Assembly (NCBI RefSeq): GCF_900636535.1
Contig: NZ_LR134289.1
Location: forward strand, 1,550,001-1,614,000
Reading direction: 5' to 3'
DNA from: Chryseobacterium gleum
Lineage (GTDB): Bacteria > Bacteroidota > Bacteroidia > Flavobacteriales > Weeksellaceae
DNA: 64,000 nt
Of this stretch, positions 17,946-27,221 are shown in pieces. A program made the position numbers and the translations under genes. The notes below the pieces were generated by a model. The model searched no databases. It saw nothing but the letters and a program-made list of their open reading frames with translations, and was not told the origin of the DNA. How positions within the stretch are numbered: the stretch's first letter is position 1; the number at the start of each line of letters is the position of its first letter.

Positions 17946-19598
17946 ATGAAAGAAGAAAAAATAAAATTGGAAATTGCAGGTATGACCTGCGACCATTGTG
18001 CCACAGGAATAAAAAAAATGCTTTCACAAAATGAGGGTGTTAAAGAAGCCAATGTGAGCTACCCAAAAGCTACTTGTGAATGTTCTTTTGACCCTACCAA
18101 AACAAGTAAAGAAGAAATCATCAATACCATTAACGGCACAAAAAACTATCGTGTAAAAAGTGAAATTTCTGAAAATGGAAATAGTAGGAATAATCAATTT
18201 GATTTAATAATTATCGGTGGTGGTTCGGCTGCATTTTCGGCAGCTATCAAAGCCGAAAGTTTAGGTTTATCGACCTTAATGGTAAACGGTGGTTTGGACT
18301 TTGGCGGTACTTGTGTCAACGTGGGTTGTGTGCCTTCTAAAAATCTTATTCGTGCAGGCGAGTCGGCTTATCACGCTACACATTCCAACTTTGAAGGCAT
18401 CAAGCCAAAAGTAGTTGATATTGATTTCGCTCAAATCATCAAAGACAAGAAAAAATTAGTAGCCACACTTCAAGAGAAAAAATATATGGATGTGGTAAGC
18501 GATTTTGAAAACCTGACTATGCTAAAAGGTTGGGCAAAATTCAAAGACAACAAAACCATTTTGGTTGATGGCAAGGAATACAAAGCCTTCAAATTTTTAA
18601 TTGCTGCGGGAGCTACGACCAACATTCCGACTATTGAAGGATTGGACAAAATTGACTACTTGACCAACGTTTCCCTTTTCGACTTGGAAGAAAAACCCGA
18701 AAGCTTGACCATTATGGGAGCAGGTTACATAGGTTTGGAAATTGCAATGGCGTACAATCGTTTAGGCGTTAAAGTCCGAATCATTGAATTTACCGACCGT
18801 GTTCTACGGACACAAACCCCAGACATCAGTGAAGCATTGGAAACCCAAATGCGAAAAGAAGGCATTGAAATCTTACCTAATTTCAGAGCCGTGAAATTCG
18901 AGAAACAAGGGAATGAAACCATCATTCACTGTAAATGTGCTGACGGTTCATTTACGCAAATTATAGAAAAAGGTAAGGTAGTAATTGCCACAGGCACAAA
19001 AGCCAATACAAGCCAATTAGGGTTAGATAACATTGGTTTGGAACTCACCAAAAGCGGACATATCGCTGTAAATGAAAAAATGGAAACCAATCTACCTAAC
19101 ATTTACGCAGCAGGTGACGTAACCAACACCCCTGCATTTGTTTATACAGCCGCTTTTGAAGGTAAAATTGCCGTTGAAAATGCGTTCTCAGGAACAGATA
19201 ATAAAGCCGATTATTCTTCTTTACCTTGGGTGGTGTTTACTGACCCACAAATTGCAGGGGCAGGTTTAGATGAAGCACAGGCAGAATCAAAAGGCATTCC
19301 ATTTGAAGTTTCAAAACTGGAACTTAAAGACGTACCGAGAGCCATTGCAGCAAACGACACAAGGGGTTTTATCAAACTCATTCGCAATACCGAAACTGAC
19401 AAACTGATAGGTGCAAGAGTAGTTGCACCCGAAGGCGGGGAACTTATTCAACTATTAAGTATGGCTATCAAATACGGTATTACAGTAAGGGAATTGGCTG
19501 AGAGTTTCTATCCTTATTTGACATTAGGAGAAGGCATAAAATTAGCAGCCATAACATTTGGAAAGGACGTCTCAAAGTTGAGTTGTTGTGCGAGTTGA
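17946..19598 (+). CDS. merA: Mercuric reductase MerA
   Basis: A flavoprotein disulfide reductase that reduces Hg(II) to Hg(0) with NADPH. The 550-residue chain starts with a MerP-like domain (GMTCDHC, C15 and C18), then the FAD-binding IIIGGGSAAFSAA, the redox pair GGTCVNVGC (C123, C128), the NAD(P)H-binding GAGYIGLEIA, the second FAD motif IYAAGDVTNTPAF, and a C-terminal vicinal pair CC (C547, C548) that delivers metal to the partner active site. All key residues are present. It is the last gene of the cargo. Confidence 0.97.
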   Translation: MKEEKIKLEIAGMTCDHCATGIKKMLSQNEGVKEANVSYPKATCECSFDPTKTSKEEIINTINGTKNYRVKSEISENGNSRNNQFDLIIIGGGSAAFSAAIKAESLGLSTLMVNGGLDFGGTCVNVGCVPSKNLIRAGESAYHATHSNFEGIKPKVVDIDFAQIIKDKKKLVATLQEKKYMDVVSDFENLTMLKGWAKFKDNKTILVDGKEYKAFKFLIAAGATTNIPTIEGLDKIDYLTNVSLFDLEEKPESLTIMGAGYIGLEIAMAYNRLGVKVRIIEFTDRVLRTQTPDISEALETQMRKEGIEILPNFRAVKFEKQGNETIIHCKCADGSFTQIIEKGKVVIATGTKANTSQLGLDNIGLELTKSGHIAVNEKMETNLPNIYAAGDVTNTPAFVYTAAFEGKIAVENAFSGTDNKADYSSLPWVVFTDPQIAGAGLDEAQAESKGIPFEVSKLELKDVPRAIAANDTRGFIKLIRNTETDKLIGARVVAPEGGELIQLLSMAIKYGITVRELAESFYPYLTLGEGIKLAAITFGKDVSKLSCCAS

Positions 19599-19642
19599 TG
19601 AATAGGTTTGTGCTTTTAGCCCCTAATTTCCACCGTTTTCCA

Positions 19643-19693
19643 AAATTGATAGTGAGAGGAATTACTTGGCAGTGAGTGCCATTTTAATTGGTA
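19643..19693. repeat. Right copy of 51-nt imperfect direct repeat flanking the mer cargo
   Basis: Partner of 15319-15369, same orientation and length, 40 of 51 identical by hand count. It carries the same TTGGCAGTGAGTG run. It lies between merA and the convergent transfer-region gene, so the two copies mark the outer limits of the inserted module. Confidence 0.7.
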
Positions 19694-19697
19694 GCTA

Positions 19698-19747
19698 TTA
19701 GTAAGAAGCACATCGAACAAAATGATGTTCGACGTGCTTCTTACTAA
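19698..19747. terminator. Long bidirectional hairpin between merA and the tra genes
   Basis: Arms of 22 bp (starting TTAGTAAGAAGCAC and ending GTGCTTCTTACTAA) pair with a single mismatch around a 6-nt loop. A 14-bp palindrome (CCTCTTTAAAGAGG, 19749-19762) follows directly. The position between convergent genes suggests a terminator for both directions. Confidence 0.65.
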
Positions 19748-19762
19748 TCCTCTTTAAAGAGG

Positions 19763-20596
19763 TTACATTTTTCGCACTTTGCTTCCTTGCTCTTTTTTTG
19801 AAAAGGAAACAGACTTGTTTTGGAGTTTTTTCTTGATCGTTTTTTCTTTCAGCACCATCAGATTTTCTGTTATTATTTGTGGTAGGAATGTTTCCTTCCA
19901 GGGAATTGTCTTTGCTTCAAAATGAGATTTTAGACCTATACGCTTTAAATCTTCTTTGATATTCCAACCTCCGTTTCGGTTCCAACCAATTGGATCAAGA
20001 TCTCTTTGAAAAGGAAATTGAACGGCGATAAGGTCTTTTGGAAATACCAGAATACTATCATAATCTAACTCTTGAAATTCGCGTGTTTTAGGGTTGTAGG
20101 GAATGATGTAAGCATTCGCTTCCTCGGAGAAATAATGATCTATTTCATCAAAGACAATTCCTTTTGACAAGAAATCATCTTTGGGGCGAAGCATATCCAT
20201 GCGTATATCAACATAAAATGTATGACCTTCAATATTGATTGTAGGAAGCATTCCCTTTTGGGTTCTGTCATTGAATGCCGTCTGATCCACCATCAAGTCG
20301 AAGTCTGTTTTATTTTCTAATTCTTGGGGTGTTAGCTTATACTTTTCTGCCATTCCTGCTGGATCAAGCACAACGAGTTCCGGTATCTTTACTGAAGTGT
20401 CTTCTCCGTTACTTATAAGGTTCGGAATGTTCTTCTCCTGTAGACTATAGTTAAAAGCGTAGCCATCTTCTACATCGCTCATTACGTAAATTGAAATGGT
20501 ATTGACTGGATTGTTTTTTTCCCTTAACTCGACCTTATTTATATCGATCAAGAAATCTGTTCCCTCGATATTTATACTGGGCAATTCTCTTTCCAT
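19763..20596 (-). CDS. Unknown tra-region protein with an internal duplication
   Basis: A 277-residue soluble protein I cannot assign to a family. It contains two copies of a roughly 30-residue unit: LPSINIEGTDFLIDI at residues 5-19 and LPTINIEGHTFYVDI at 117-131, each followed by a similar LR-K segment. The C-terminus is strongly basic (KKKLQNKSVSFSKKEQGSKVRK), which could bind nucleic acid. It follows traD on the same strand after 30 bp. In the ancestral element without the mer cargo it would lie just upstream of traE. Confidence 0.7.
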   Translation of the reverse strand: MERELPSINIEGTDFLIDINKVELREKNNPVNTISIYVMSDVEDGYAFNYSLQEKNIPNLISNGEDTSVKIPELVVLDPAGMAEKYKLTPQELENKTDFDLMVDQTAFNDRTQKGMLPTINIEGHTFYVDIRMDMLRPKDDFLSKGIVFDEIDHYFSEEANAYIIPYNPKTREFQELDYDSILVFPKDLIAVQFPFQRDLDPIGWNRNGGWNIKEDLKRIGLKSHFEAKTIPWKETFLPQIITENLMVLKEKTIKKKLQNKSVSFSKKEQGSKVRKM

Positions 20597-20626
20597 ACTT
20601 CGTTGTTTTAAAAGACAAAGGGAAGT

Positions 20627-21262
20627 CTATACAAACTCCCCAATGTCGAAATTTTCCAAATCATTTTTCCGCAAAGTGGAAGAACTGGTTTCCGTTTCAG
20701 AAGAAAGGCTACTATCCAATAGCTCTGCTATTTTACGAGAAGTGCCTTCCATAGAATTTTCCAAAAGGCTGAATAATTCGGTTCCCTGTATTTTCTGAAC
20801 TATAGCTATCGCTGTTTCCTTTTGAGATTGCTCCAGTTTTTCTTTTTGAAGCAGTATCCCCACGGAGCTTAGTTCTTCAAAGGTAACCCCTTGGGCGAAA
20901 CCGTTATCGCCATCGGATAATTCGTACCTATTCCATTCTTCCTCCTCTTCCCCAAAATCAGGCATATTACTGAAAACTTCGTCCAGCTCTTCCTGCGGAA
21001 TTTGAATGCCGACGTTTTCATTTTCGTCGTATTCTATGTCAAAATTATCAGGATTTATTTCTGGTTTTTCAACTTGGCTTTCGGTGGCATTGTTTGGCAC
21101 CGAAAGGCTTCTCTTAGGTCTAGGTTGCCCCATAATATCGGGCAGTTTAGGGTTGCTTTTTTCCTGTATCGGTTTTCTTTCTGAACTTTTTTTGATTACA
21201 ATCTTGTCCTGCACAAGCAGGGCAATCACAATCAGCAGGCATATCACAATTACTATTTCCAT
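20627..21262 (-). CDS. traD: TraD-like conjugal transfer protein
   Basis: A 211-residue protein with one N-terminal membrane helix (MEIVIVICLLIVIALLVQD), a Pro/Lys-rich linker and an acidic middle (FGEEEEEW), ending in a helical domain. This layout and the position between the DUF3408 gene and the traE block match the protein called TraD in Bacteroidota conjugative elements; it is unrelated to F-plasmid TraD. Its function is not established. It lies 2 bp downstream of the DUF3408 gene. Confidence 0.7.
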   Translation of the reverse strand: MEIVIVICLLIVIALLVQDKIVIKKSSERKPIQEKSNPKLPDIMGQPRPKRSLSVPNNATESQVEKPEINPDNFDIEYDENENVGIQIPQEELDEVFSNMPDFGEEEEEWNRYELSDGDNGFAQGVTFEELSSVGILLQKEKLEQSQKETAIAIVQKIQGTELFSLLENSMEGTSRKIAELLDSSLSSETETSSSTLRKNDLENFDIGEFV

Positions 21263-21264
21263 AA

Positions 21265-21669
21265 CTATAAAATGGGTTTAAAACGTTCGTTGAAATAATC
21301 AGTAATATCATCCCCAAACTCCCTAAAGTGGTGTTCAAGGATGTTGTCGATATAAGAATAGAGTGTAGTCTTTTCTTCTCTTGTTAATTGCACAATGCGG
21401 ATTAACCTTTCGTGGTATTCGGGACGTATGTAAACGACCTTGCCGTTACGCCCCGATGGAAACCGATTGACCAAAAACGTTTCCTCATAGTCCGCTTTCT
21501 TTGATGAACTGTTACGGACTTTTTCCCTGGGCTTTGTTTCCTTTGGTACATCCTGCTTTTTGTTATTGCTCGGTGGAGCAACAGGCTCATCGCCGCTTAT
21601 GATGTTCATAAGGTATTCCTCATCAACATTGGGCTTTTCAAAATCGTTGTTTTTGTTATCTGAAGCCAT
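21265..21669 (-). CDS. traB: DUF3408 conjugation protein (TraB-like)
   Basis: A 134-residue protein with a disordered charged N-terminus and a C-terminal ribbon-helix-helix-like region (VYIRPEYHERLIRIVQLTREEKTTLYSYIDNILEHHF), the hallmark of DUF3408. The family accompanies the ParA-like TraA in Bacteroidota elements and may act as its DNA-binding partner, by analogy with ParA/ParB-type pairs. It follows traA after 12 bp. Confidence 0.8.
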   Translation of the reverse strand: MASDNKNNDFEKPNVDEEYLMNIISGDEPVAPPSNNKKQDVPKETKPREKVRNSSSKKADYEETFLVNRFPSGRNGKVVYIRPEYHERLIRIVQLTREEKTTLYSYIDNILEHHFREFGDDITDYFNERFKPIL

Positions 21670-21681
21670 ACTTTACTATTT

Positions 21682-22449
21682 TTATAGATGAGTGATTTTT
21701 AAAAATTCCTCGACAAACAAATCCATTTTAGTTGTTTTCATTAACTGTGGTTCGGCAGGCAGCAAACTTGACCGGAATACATAACTACCTGTATCGTCTG
21801 TTTCCTTTCGGAAACGCTTGCTATCCATTATTCTTGTTTCCATTATAGGCAGGTTGAGTTCTTTGATGACACTTTGATACGCATCATACAAACCTGTTTT
21901 TTCCCTGCCGTCCACTTGGTTCCAAAACAGCCACATCTCTTGTTCGGGATTGCCCTCGTCCGTTTTTGGAAGTCCGAGAAAGGCTTTGGTAAAGCTCAAT
22001 GTACTTTCCACTACCAAACGGTCGGCAGTAATGGGCGAAAAGATGAAGTCCATTTTTTTTAAGGTAGTCAGTACGCCTTTGGTATTGGCTGTTCCCGGCA
22101 GGTCGAAGAAAATAACATCCGGTACAACCACCGACTGGCTTCTGTATTCCGATGCCTTCTCCAGAGCCGCTTCAGCCTTGCATTTGATAATCGGGTATGC
22201 TTTTTTGTTGATGGCTTGAAACTGCTTCATTGCCGCTTTTTTATGATAGTCGTTCTGCATTATGGTTCTCTTATCCCGTTCACGCATATTGGTCAGGCTG
22301 TGCTGCGGAAAGTCGCAGTCCATCACCAGCACATTAAAACCTAAACGGTAATGAAGCACACTTGCCAGCAAGGTGGTCATCGTAGATTTTCCCACACCGC
22401 CTTTTTGGGTGGAGAAGCTGATTTTTAAAGTTTTCTTTGTTGTTTCCAT
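21682..22449 (-). CDS. traA: TraA, ParA-family ATPase
   Basis: The first gene of the leftward tra operon. The 255-residue protein has the deviant Walker A KGGVGKST (residues 16-23) with the signature lysine, the switch-like MDCDFPQHSLTNM and the Walker B-like VIFFDLPGTANTKG. It is a Soj/MinD-type ATPase, thought to position or partition the element or the mating machinery. It is divergent from mobA across a 706-bp region that holds the probable oriT. Confidence 0.9.
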   Translation of the reverse strand: METTKKTLKISFSTQKGGVGKSTMTTLLASVLHYRLGFNVLVMDCDFPQHSLTNMRERDKRTIMQNDYHKKAAMKQFQAINKKAYPIIKCKAEAALEKASEYRSQSVVVPDVIFFDLPGTANTKGVLTTLKKMDFIFSPITADRLVVESTLSFTKAFLGLPKTDEGNPEQEMWLFWNQVDGREKTGLYDAYQSVIKELNLPIMETRIMDSKRFRKETDDTGSYVFRSSLLPAEPQLMKTTKMDLFVEEFLKITHL

Positions 22450-22813
22450 TATTTAAAAATTTATTGTTACACACTTTATTTGTTTTGCAGGATTGAATAT
22501 TGATTTATCTGCTTATTACCTCATTCCTATATTCCTGCATTCCCTTTTGCATACTTTCCTGCACAGGTATTTGCTTTCATTTTTACCTTGTCAGGTACAT
22601 TCTTTGGCAAGTGGCAAAACTTGCAACAGGTAAATTGCTTTACTGCTTTTATGCTTTTACACTTTTATTTTTTTATGCTTTTAAAACCCTATGCTTTTAT
22701 TCCAAACCGCCTGTTTGCAAACCTGATTTTCTTCTTTGTTTAGATACATTTTTTACTACCTGTACTAAAATTATACAGCAAATAAAGCGATTGATTTGCC
22801 CGCTGATTGCGGT

Positions 22814-22851
22814 GTGGCAGTGTTTGGCGTTCAAAGGCAGTGTTGGCACTG
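22814..22851. promoter_or_regulatory. GGCAGTGTTTGGC motif between traA and mobA
   Basis: Two close copies: TGGCAGTGTTTGGCGTT, then AAAGGCAGTGTTGGCAC. On the minus strand this reads GCCAAACACTGCCA, the same motif found upstream of mobC, the methylase-helicase operon, the DUF3945 gene and the excision operon. Here it is 365 bp from traA in the orientation of traA transcription. Confidence 0.5.
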
Positions 22852-22940
22852 CTATACAGTACAATGCTTTCGTAAACAGGGCTTTACTTTGTACAATGAT
22901 TTTTATTAATGGATTTATGCAAAATTCTTTTGACAAATCG

Positions 22941-23092
22941 GAGGGTAACGGGAACGGCATCGAGCCGTTTTTCCCTGTTACATTTAATCCGGTTCCGCCT
23001 TTTTTGGCGGACGGATTTTTGTGTTCAACAGAACACGGCAAGTTGTGTTTTGTGCATCTCGGAATGATTTCCGATGCTCAAAACAGCTTGCC
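22941..23092. other. Probable origin of transfer (oriT)
   Basis: Four hairpins are packed just before mobA: AACGGC/GCCGTT at 22953-22969, CCGCC/GGCGG at 22995-23010, GTGTTC/GAACAC at 23021-23036, and a long imperfect inverted repeat at 23037-23092 (arms beginning GGCAAG and ending GCTTGCC, with GCATC-CGGAA/TTCCGATGC inside). Relaxase genes of this type normally sit beside their oriT. The rest of 22450-23158 is T-rich and appears non-coding. The nick site cannot be placed by eye. Confidence 0.6.
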
Positions 23093-23158
23093 CTTTGCAG
23101 GGGGCAGAAAACACCTTCCGAAGTCAGGGTTTTGTATGGATTTTAAAATGGATTAGTG

Positions 23159-23590
23159 ATGAACGATAACAACAAAAAACAATTGAAAAAGACCGGACGC
23201 CGCCCCAAAGAAGACCCGGCGACAATCCGCTATACGATTTCCTTTAACGAGCAGGAACACGCCCGATTTCTTGCCCTTTTTGATAAATCAGGTATGCAGG
23301 TAAAGGCGCATTTTATAACGTCCTGCATCTTTGACAAGACCATAAAGACCATTCAGATTGACAAGGGAACGGTTGATTTTTATATGCGGCTGACCTCTTT
23401 TCACAGCCAGTTCCGTTCCATCGGCGTGAACTATAATCAGATTGTAAAGCTATTGTACAAGAATTTTTCCGAGAAAAAAGCCGCAGCGTTCCTGTACAAA
23501 CTGGAAAAACAGACGGCTGAAATGGCGATGCTATGCCAAAAAATTATCCAAATAAGCGAGGAATTTGAAGCCAAATACCTGAAAAAATAG
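23159..23590 (+). CDS. mobA: MobA, relaxosome accessory DNA-binding protein
   Basis: A 143-residue basic protein. The N-terminal half contains a ribbon-helix-helix-like segment (RRPKEDPATIRYTISFNEQEH) followed by the FHSQFRSIGVNYNQIVKLL block shared by MobA/MobC-type relaxosome proteins, which bind oriT and recruit the relaxase. I prefer the ATG at 23159; a GTG at 23156 directly before it is also possible. mobB follows after 8 bp. Confidence 0.85.
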   Translation: MNDNNKKQLKKTGRRPKEDPATIRYTISFNEQEHARFLALFDKSGMQVKAHFITSCIFDKTIKTIQIDKGTVDFYMRLTSFHSQFRSIGVNYNQIVKLLYKNFSEKKAAAFLYKLEKQTAEMAMLCQKIIQISEEFEAKYLKK

Positions 23591-23598
23591 CGGTAGAA

Positions 23599-24885
23599 AT
23601 GATAGCAAAAATTGGAAGAAGCGCAAATTTATACGGTGCATTGGCGTACAATCAGCTTAAAGTAGAGAATGAAAACGGGCAGATTTTGTTTGCCAATAAG
23701 ATGATTGAAACGGCAAGCGGTCATTATTCCGTGGCACAATTAGCCCAGTCTTTTGCACCTTACCTGATAGCCAACCGCAATACCGAGAAACATACGCTTC
23801 ATATTTCGCTCAATCCTGACCCGAACGACAAGGTAAGCGATGATAAGTTTAGGGAAATGGCAGAACAGTATATGCGGGAAATGGGTTACGGCGAACAGCC
23901 TTTTGTCGTGTTCAAACACACGGATATTGACCGCAGCCATATACACATTGTATCGGTTTGCGTGGACGAGCAGGGCAAAAAGATTTCGGACAAATTCGAG
24001 AAAATGCGGTCTATGAATGTATGCCGTGAACTGGAAAGAAAACACGGGTTGATACCCGCAACAGACAAAGAGCGCAATCAGAATGATAAGGTTTTCCGTC
24101 CGGTAGATTATCGGGCAGGCGATGTAAAAAGCCAAATTGCTTCGGTCGTTCGCCACCTCCCGAATTACTACCAGTACCAAACTTTGGGCGAATACAATGC
24201 CCTGCTTTCCCTGTTCAATATTACCGCCGAGAAAATCGAGGGCGAATTGCAGGGAGAGATGAAGCAGGGCTTAATATATATTCCGCTAAATGAAAAAGGC
24301 GAAAGAGCCGGGCATCCGTTCAAGGCTTCGCTGTTCGGAAAGAGCGCAGGGCTTCCGGCTTTGGAACTGCATTTTGCGAAATGCAAAACGGCTTTGAAAG
24401 ATAGCCCCACCAAACAGACCCTAAAATCTGCCGTTACCATTGCCCTGAAAACCACGAGCGATGAACAGGCATTTAAAAAGCAGTTGGCGGAACAGGGTAT
24501 TAACGTTGTGGTGCGCCGAAATGATACAGGGCGTATTTATGGCATCACATTTATAGACCACAATTCCAAAGCAGTTTGGAACGGTTCACATTTGGCAACA
24601 GAACTTTCTGCCAACACCTTTAATGATTATTGGAACAATAACATCAAACCGAATATTAAAGAACCTGCCGTTTTACAACCCAAATTATCCACATCAAATG
24701 ATGCGGATCTTCCTGCGGAAGAACCACACCATTTGTTCGACTTCTTACATACTGAAAAACACGAAGACGGTTTGATTGAAGCACTGGGCGGCTTGCTTCC
24801 CGAAGCCCAGGGCGAAGATTACGAAGAACAGGACTTTGCCAATAAAATGAAGAAGAAAAGAAAACGCCAAAGAGGTCAGAAGTAA
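23599..24885 (+). CDS. mobB: MobB relaxase/mobilisation nuclease
   Basis: The 428-residue relaxase nicks oriT and pilots the strand into the recipient. The three-histidine metal site is HTDIDRSHIH at residues 107-116. The N-terminal segment carries GHYSVAQLAQSF, where a tyrosine near residue 43 could be catalytic, though that is inferred. The C-terminus ends in a basic cluster (KKKRKRQRGQK). It is the middle gene of the rightward mob operon. Confidence 0.92.
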   Translation: MIAKIGRSANLYGALAYNQLKVENENGQILFANKMIETASGHYSVAQLAQSFAPYLIANRNTEKHTLHISLNPDPNDKVSDDKFREMAEQYMREMGYGEQPFVVFKHTDIDRSHIHIVSVCVDEQGKKISDKFEKMRSMNVCRELERKHGLIPATDKERNQNDKVFRPVDYRAGDVKSQIASVVRHLPNYYQYQTLGEYNALLSLFNITAEKIEGELQGEMKQGLIYIPLNEKGERAGHPFKASLFGKSAGLPALELHFAKCKTALKDSPTKQTLKSAVTIALKTTSDEQAFKKQLAEQGINVVVRRNDTGRIYGITFIDHNSKAVWNGSHLATELSANTFNDYWNNNIKPNIKEPAVLQPKLSTSNDADLPAEEPHHLFDFLHTEKHEDGLIEALGGLLPEAQGEDYEEQDFANKMKKKRKRQRGQK

Positions 24886-24891
24886 TATTCA

Positions 24892-24924
24892 GCCAAACAC
24901 TGCCACAGAACGCCACTGGCTGCC
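24892..24924 (+). promoter_or_regulatory. GCCAAACACTGCC motif upstream of mobC
   Basis: Reads GCCAAACACTGCCA, then GAACGCCACTGGCTGCCA, ending 62 bp before the mobC start. It is the reverse complement of the copies near leftward operons, so orientation relative to transcription is kept. Confidence 0.5.
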
Positions 24925-24986
24925 ACATTCTTAGAGCCACTCCATAGAGCCTTTAAATTCACGCCCGAACATTAAAACTTTAGATA

Positions 24987-26987
24987 ATGCAGGGAGAAGA
25001 CGATTTAAGAGGGCTTGCCAAGATAATGGCTTTTATGCGGGCAGTCAGTATTCTTTTGGTGCTGATGCACCTTTATTGGTTCTGCTACGGTTTCTTTTTA
25101 GAACGTGGTTGGACGTTGGAAGTAATCAACAAAATATTAGGGAATTTTCAGCGAACGGCAGGGCTGTTTTCGCATACCCTATATACCAAAGCCTTTGCTT
25201 TGGTTTTGTTGGCTTTGAGCTGTTTGGGAACAAAGGGCGTAAAGAATGAAAAAATAACGTGGACTAAAATCTACGTGGCGTTGGGCGTTGGTTTTGTGCT
25301 GTTCTTTCTGAATACGCCTTTATTAAAGCTACCTCCGGTAATCGGTACATTTCTCTATATCCTTACCATTTCGTTAGGATATATCGCCTTGCTAATGGCA
25401 GGTGTTTGGATGAGCCGATTGCTCCGTACCAACCTGATGGACGACGTTTTCAACAACGAAAATGAAAGTTTTCAGCAGGAAACAAGGTTGATGCAAAATG
25501 AATATTCTGTCAATCTACCCACGAAGTTTTACTACAAAAACAAATGGAATGACGGTTGGATAAACGTAGTCAATCCTTTTCGGGCAACGATTGTGCTGGG
25601 AACACCCGGTTCCGGTAAATCTTATGCTATCGTAAACAACTATATCAAGCAACAGATTGAGAAAGGTTTCAGTATGTATATATACGACTTCAAATTCGAC
25701 GACCTTTCCACGATTGCTTACAATCATCTACTGAAGAACAGGGATAAATACAAAGTTCAGCCGAAATTTTACGTGATAAACTTTGACGACCCACGCAAGA
25801 GCCACCGTTGCAATCCACTTAATCCCGATTTTATGACGGACATTTCGGATGCCTACGAAGCGGCTTATACCATAATGTTGAACCTCAACAGGTCGTGGAT
25901 ACAGAAGCAAGGGGATTTCTTCGTGGAAAGCCCGATTATTCTATTGGCAGCCATTATTTGGTATCTGAAAATCTATGATAACGGCAAATATTGTACATTC
26001 CCACACGCCATAGAATTACTAAATAAAAAGTATTCAGACGTATTCACGATTTTAACCTCCTATCCCGATTTGGAAAATTACTTATCGCCTTTTATGGATG
26101 CGTGGCAAGGCGGAGCACAAGACCAATTACAGGGACAAATCGCATCGGCTAAAATTCCATTGTCAAGAATGATTAGCCCGCAGTTGTATTGGGTTATGAC
26201 AGGCGATGATTTTTCGCTGGACATCAATAACCCAAAAGAGCCGAAAATTTTGTGTGTGGGCAACAATCCCGACCGCCAAAATATCTACTCCGCAGCTTTG
26301 GGTTTATACAATTCGAGGATTGTAAAACTGATTAATAAAAAGGGACAGCTAAAGAGTTCCGTTATCATAGATGAGTTGCCTACGATTTACTTCAGGGGAC
26401 TGGATAACCTTATCGCAACGGCGAGAAGTAATAAAGTGGCTGTATGCTTGGGCTTTCAGGACTTTTCGCAATTAACACGTGATTACGGCGACAAAGAGAG
26501 CAAGGTTATTCAGAATACCGTAGGTAATGTTTTCTCCGGTCAGGTTGTTGGAGAAACCGCAAAGAGCCTGTCAGAACGCTTCGGGAAAGTATTGCAGAAA
26601 CGCCAAAGTATGACTATTAACCGTAACGATAAATCAACTTCTATTTCTACGCAATTAGACAGCCTTATTCCGGCTTCCAAAATTTCAACCTTAACACAGG
26701 GGATGTTTGTCGGTTCTGTATCGGATAACTTCGATGAACGTATCGAGCAAAAAATATTTCACGCAGAAATCGTGGTAGATAATGAAAGAGTTTCCGCAGA
26801 AACCAAAGCATATCAAAATATACCGCAGATTTTATCTTTTGTAGATGAGCAGGGCGAGGATAAAATGAAACAGGAGATTGAAAGCAATTACCGTCAGATA
26901 AAATCGCACATTCTGCATATCGTTGAAAATGAAATGGAGCGTATCAAGAACGACCCGAACTTACAGCATTTGGTGCAGGAGGGATAG
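24987..26987 (+). CDS. mobC: MobC type IV coupling protein
   Basis: A 666-residue VirD4/TraG-type ATPase that links the relaxosome to the mating channel. The N-terminus has about four membrane helices (residues 15-37, 67-81, 95-110, 121-141). Walker A is GTPGSGKS at 205-212, and a Walker B-like VIIDELPTIY lies near residue 462, followed by the RSNKVAVCLGFQDFSQL sensor region. The length and layout match the MobC coupling protein of Bacteroidota elements. A 15-bp hairpin follows at 26989. Confidence 0.92.
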   Translation: MQGEDDLRGLAKIMAFMRAVSILLVLMHLYWFCYGFFLERGWTLEVINKILGNFQRTAGLFSHTLYTKAFALVLLALSCLGTKGVKNEKITWTKIYVALGVGFVLFFLNTPLLKLPPVIGTFLYILTISLGYIALLMAGVWMSRLLRTNLMDDVFNNENESFQQETRLMQNEYSVNLPTKFYYKNKWNDGWINVVNPFRATIVLGTPGSGKSYAIVNNYIKQQIEKGFSMYIYDFKFDDLSTIAYNHLLKNRDKYKVQPKFYVINFDDPRKSHRCNPLNPDFMTDISDAYEAAYTIMLNLNRSWIQKQGDFFVESPIILLAAIIWYLKIYDNGKYCTFPHAIELLNKKYSDVFTILTSYPDLENYLSPFMDAWQGGAQDQLQGQIASAKIPLSRMISPQLYWVMTGDDFSLDINNPKEPKILCVGNNPDRQNIYSAALGLYNSRIVKLINKKGQLKSSVIIDELPTIYFRGLDNLIATARSNKVAVCLGFQDFSQLTRDYGDKESKVIQNTVGNVFSGQVVGETAKSLSERFGKVLQKRQSMTINRNDKSTSISTQLDSLIPASKISTLTQGMFVGSVSDNFDERIEQKIFHAEIVVDNERVSAETKAYQNIPQILSFVDEQGEDKMKQEIESNYRQIKSHILHIVENEMERIKNDPNLQHLVQEG

Positions 26988-26988
26988 T

Positions 26989-27034
26989 TTATTAATCAAA
27001 CAAGACCATTCGGGATACGTTGTTTGATTAATAA
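26989..27034. terminator. Hairpin terminator after mobC
   Basis: Perfect 15-bp arms TTATTAATCAAACAA and TTGTTTGATTAATAA with a 16-nt loop begin 2 bp after the mobC stop. No long T-run follows, so strength is uncertain. Confidence 0.6.
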
Positions 27035-27221
27035 GCCATCATCATAGAATATAGTTTTGTGAATACTAAATTAAAGCCTTTCGGGGCTAAATTTGTATAC
27101 TTTTTTTACTTTTGTATTTTATACTCAGCGATTATTCGATTTTACCTTAAACCTTTAAAATTTATTTTTTATATTTTTACGGTAACGCTCAATATCTGAT
27201 TAACTTAACAACAACCATTGG

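Noticed and set aside
22500..23156. A 218-codon open frame on the plus strand between traA and mobA
   Set aside because: Its translation is dominated by Phe, Cys and Leu from T-rich DNA, has no recognisable domain and covers the hairpin cluster that fits oriT.
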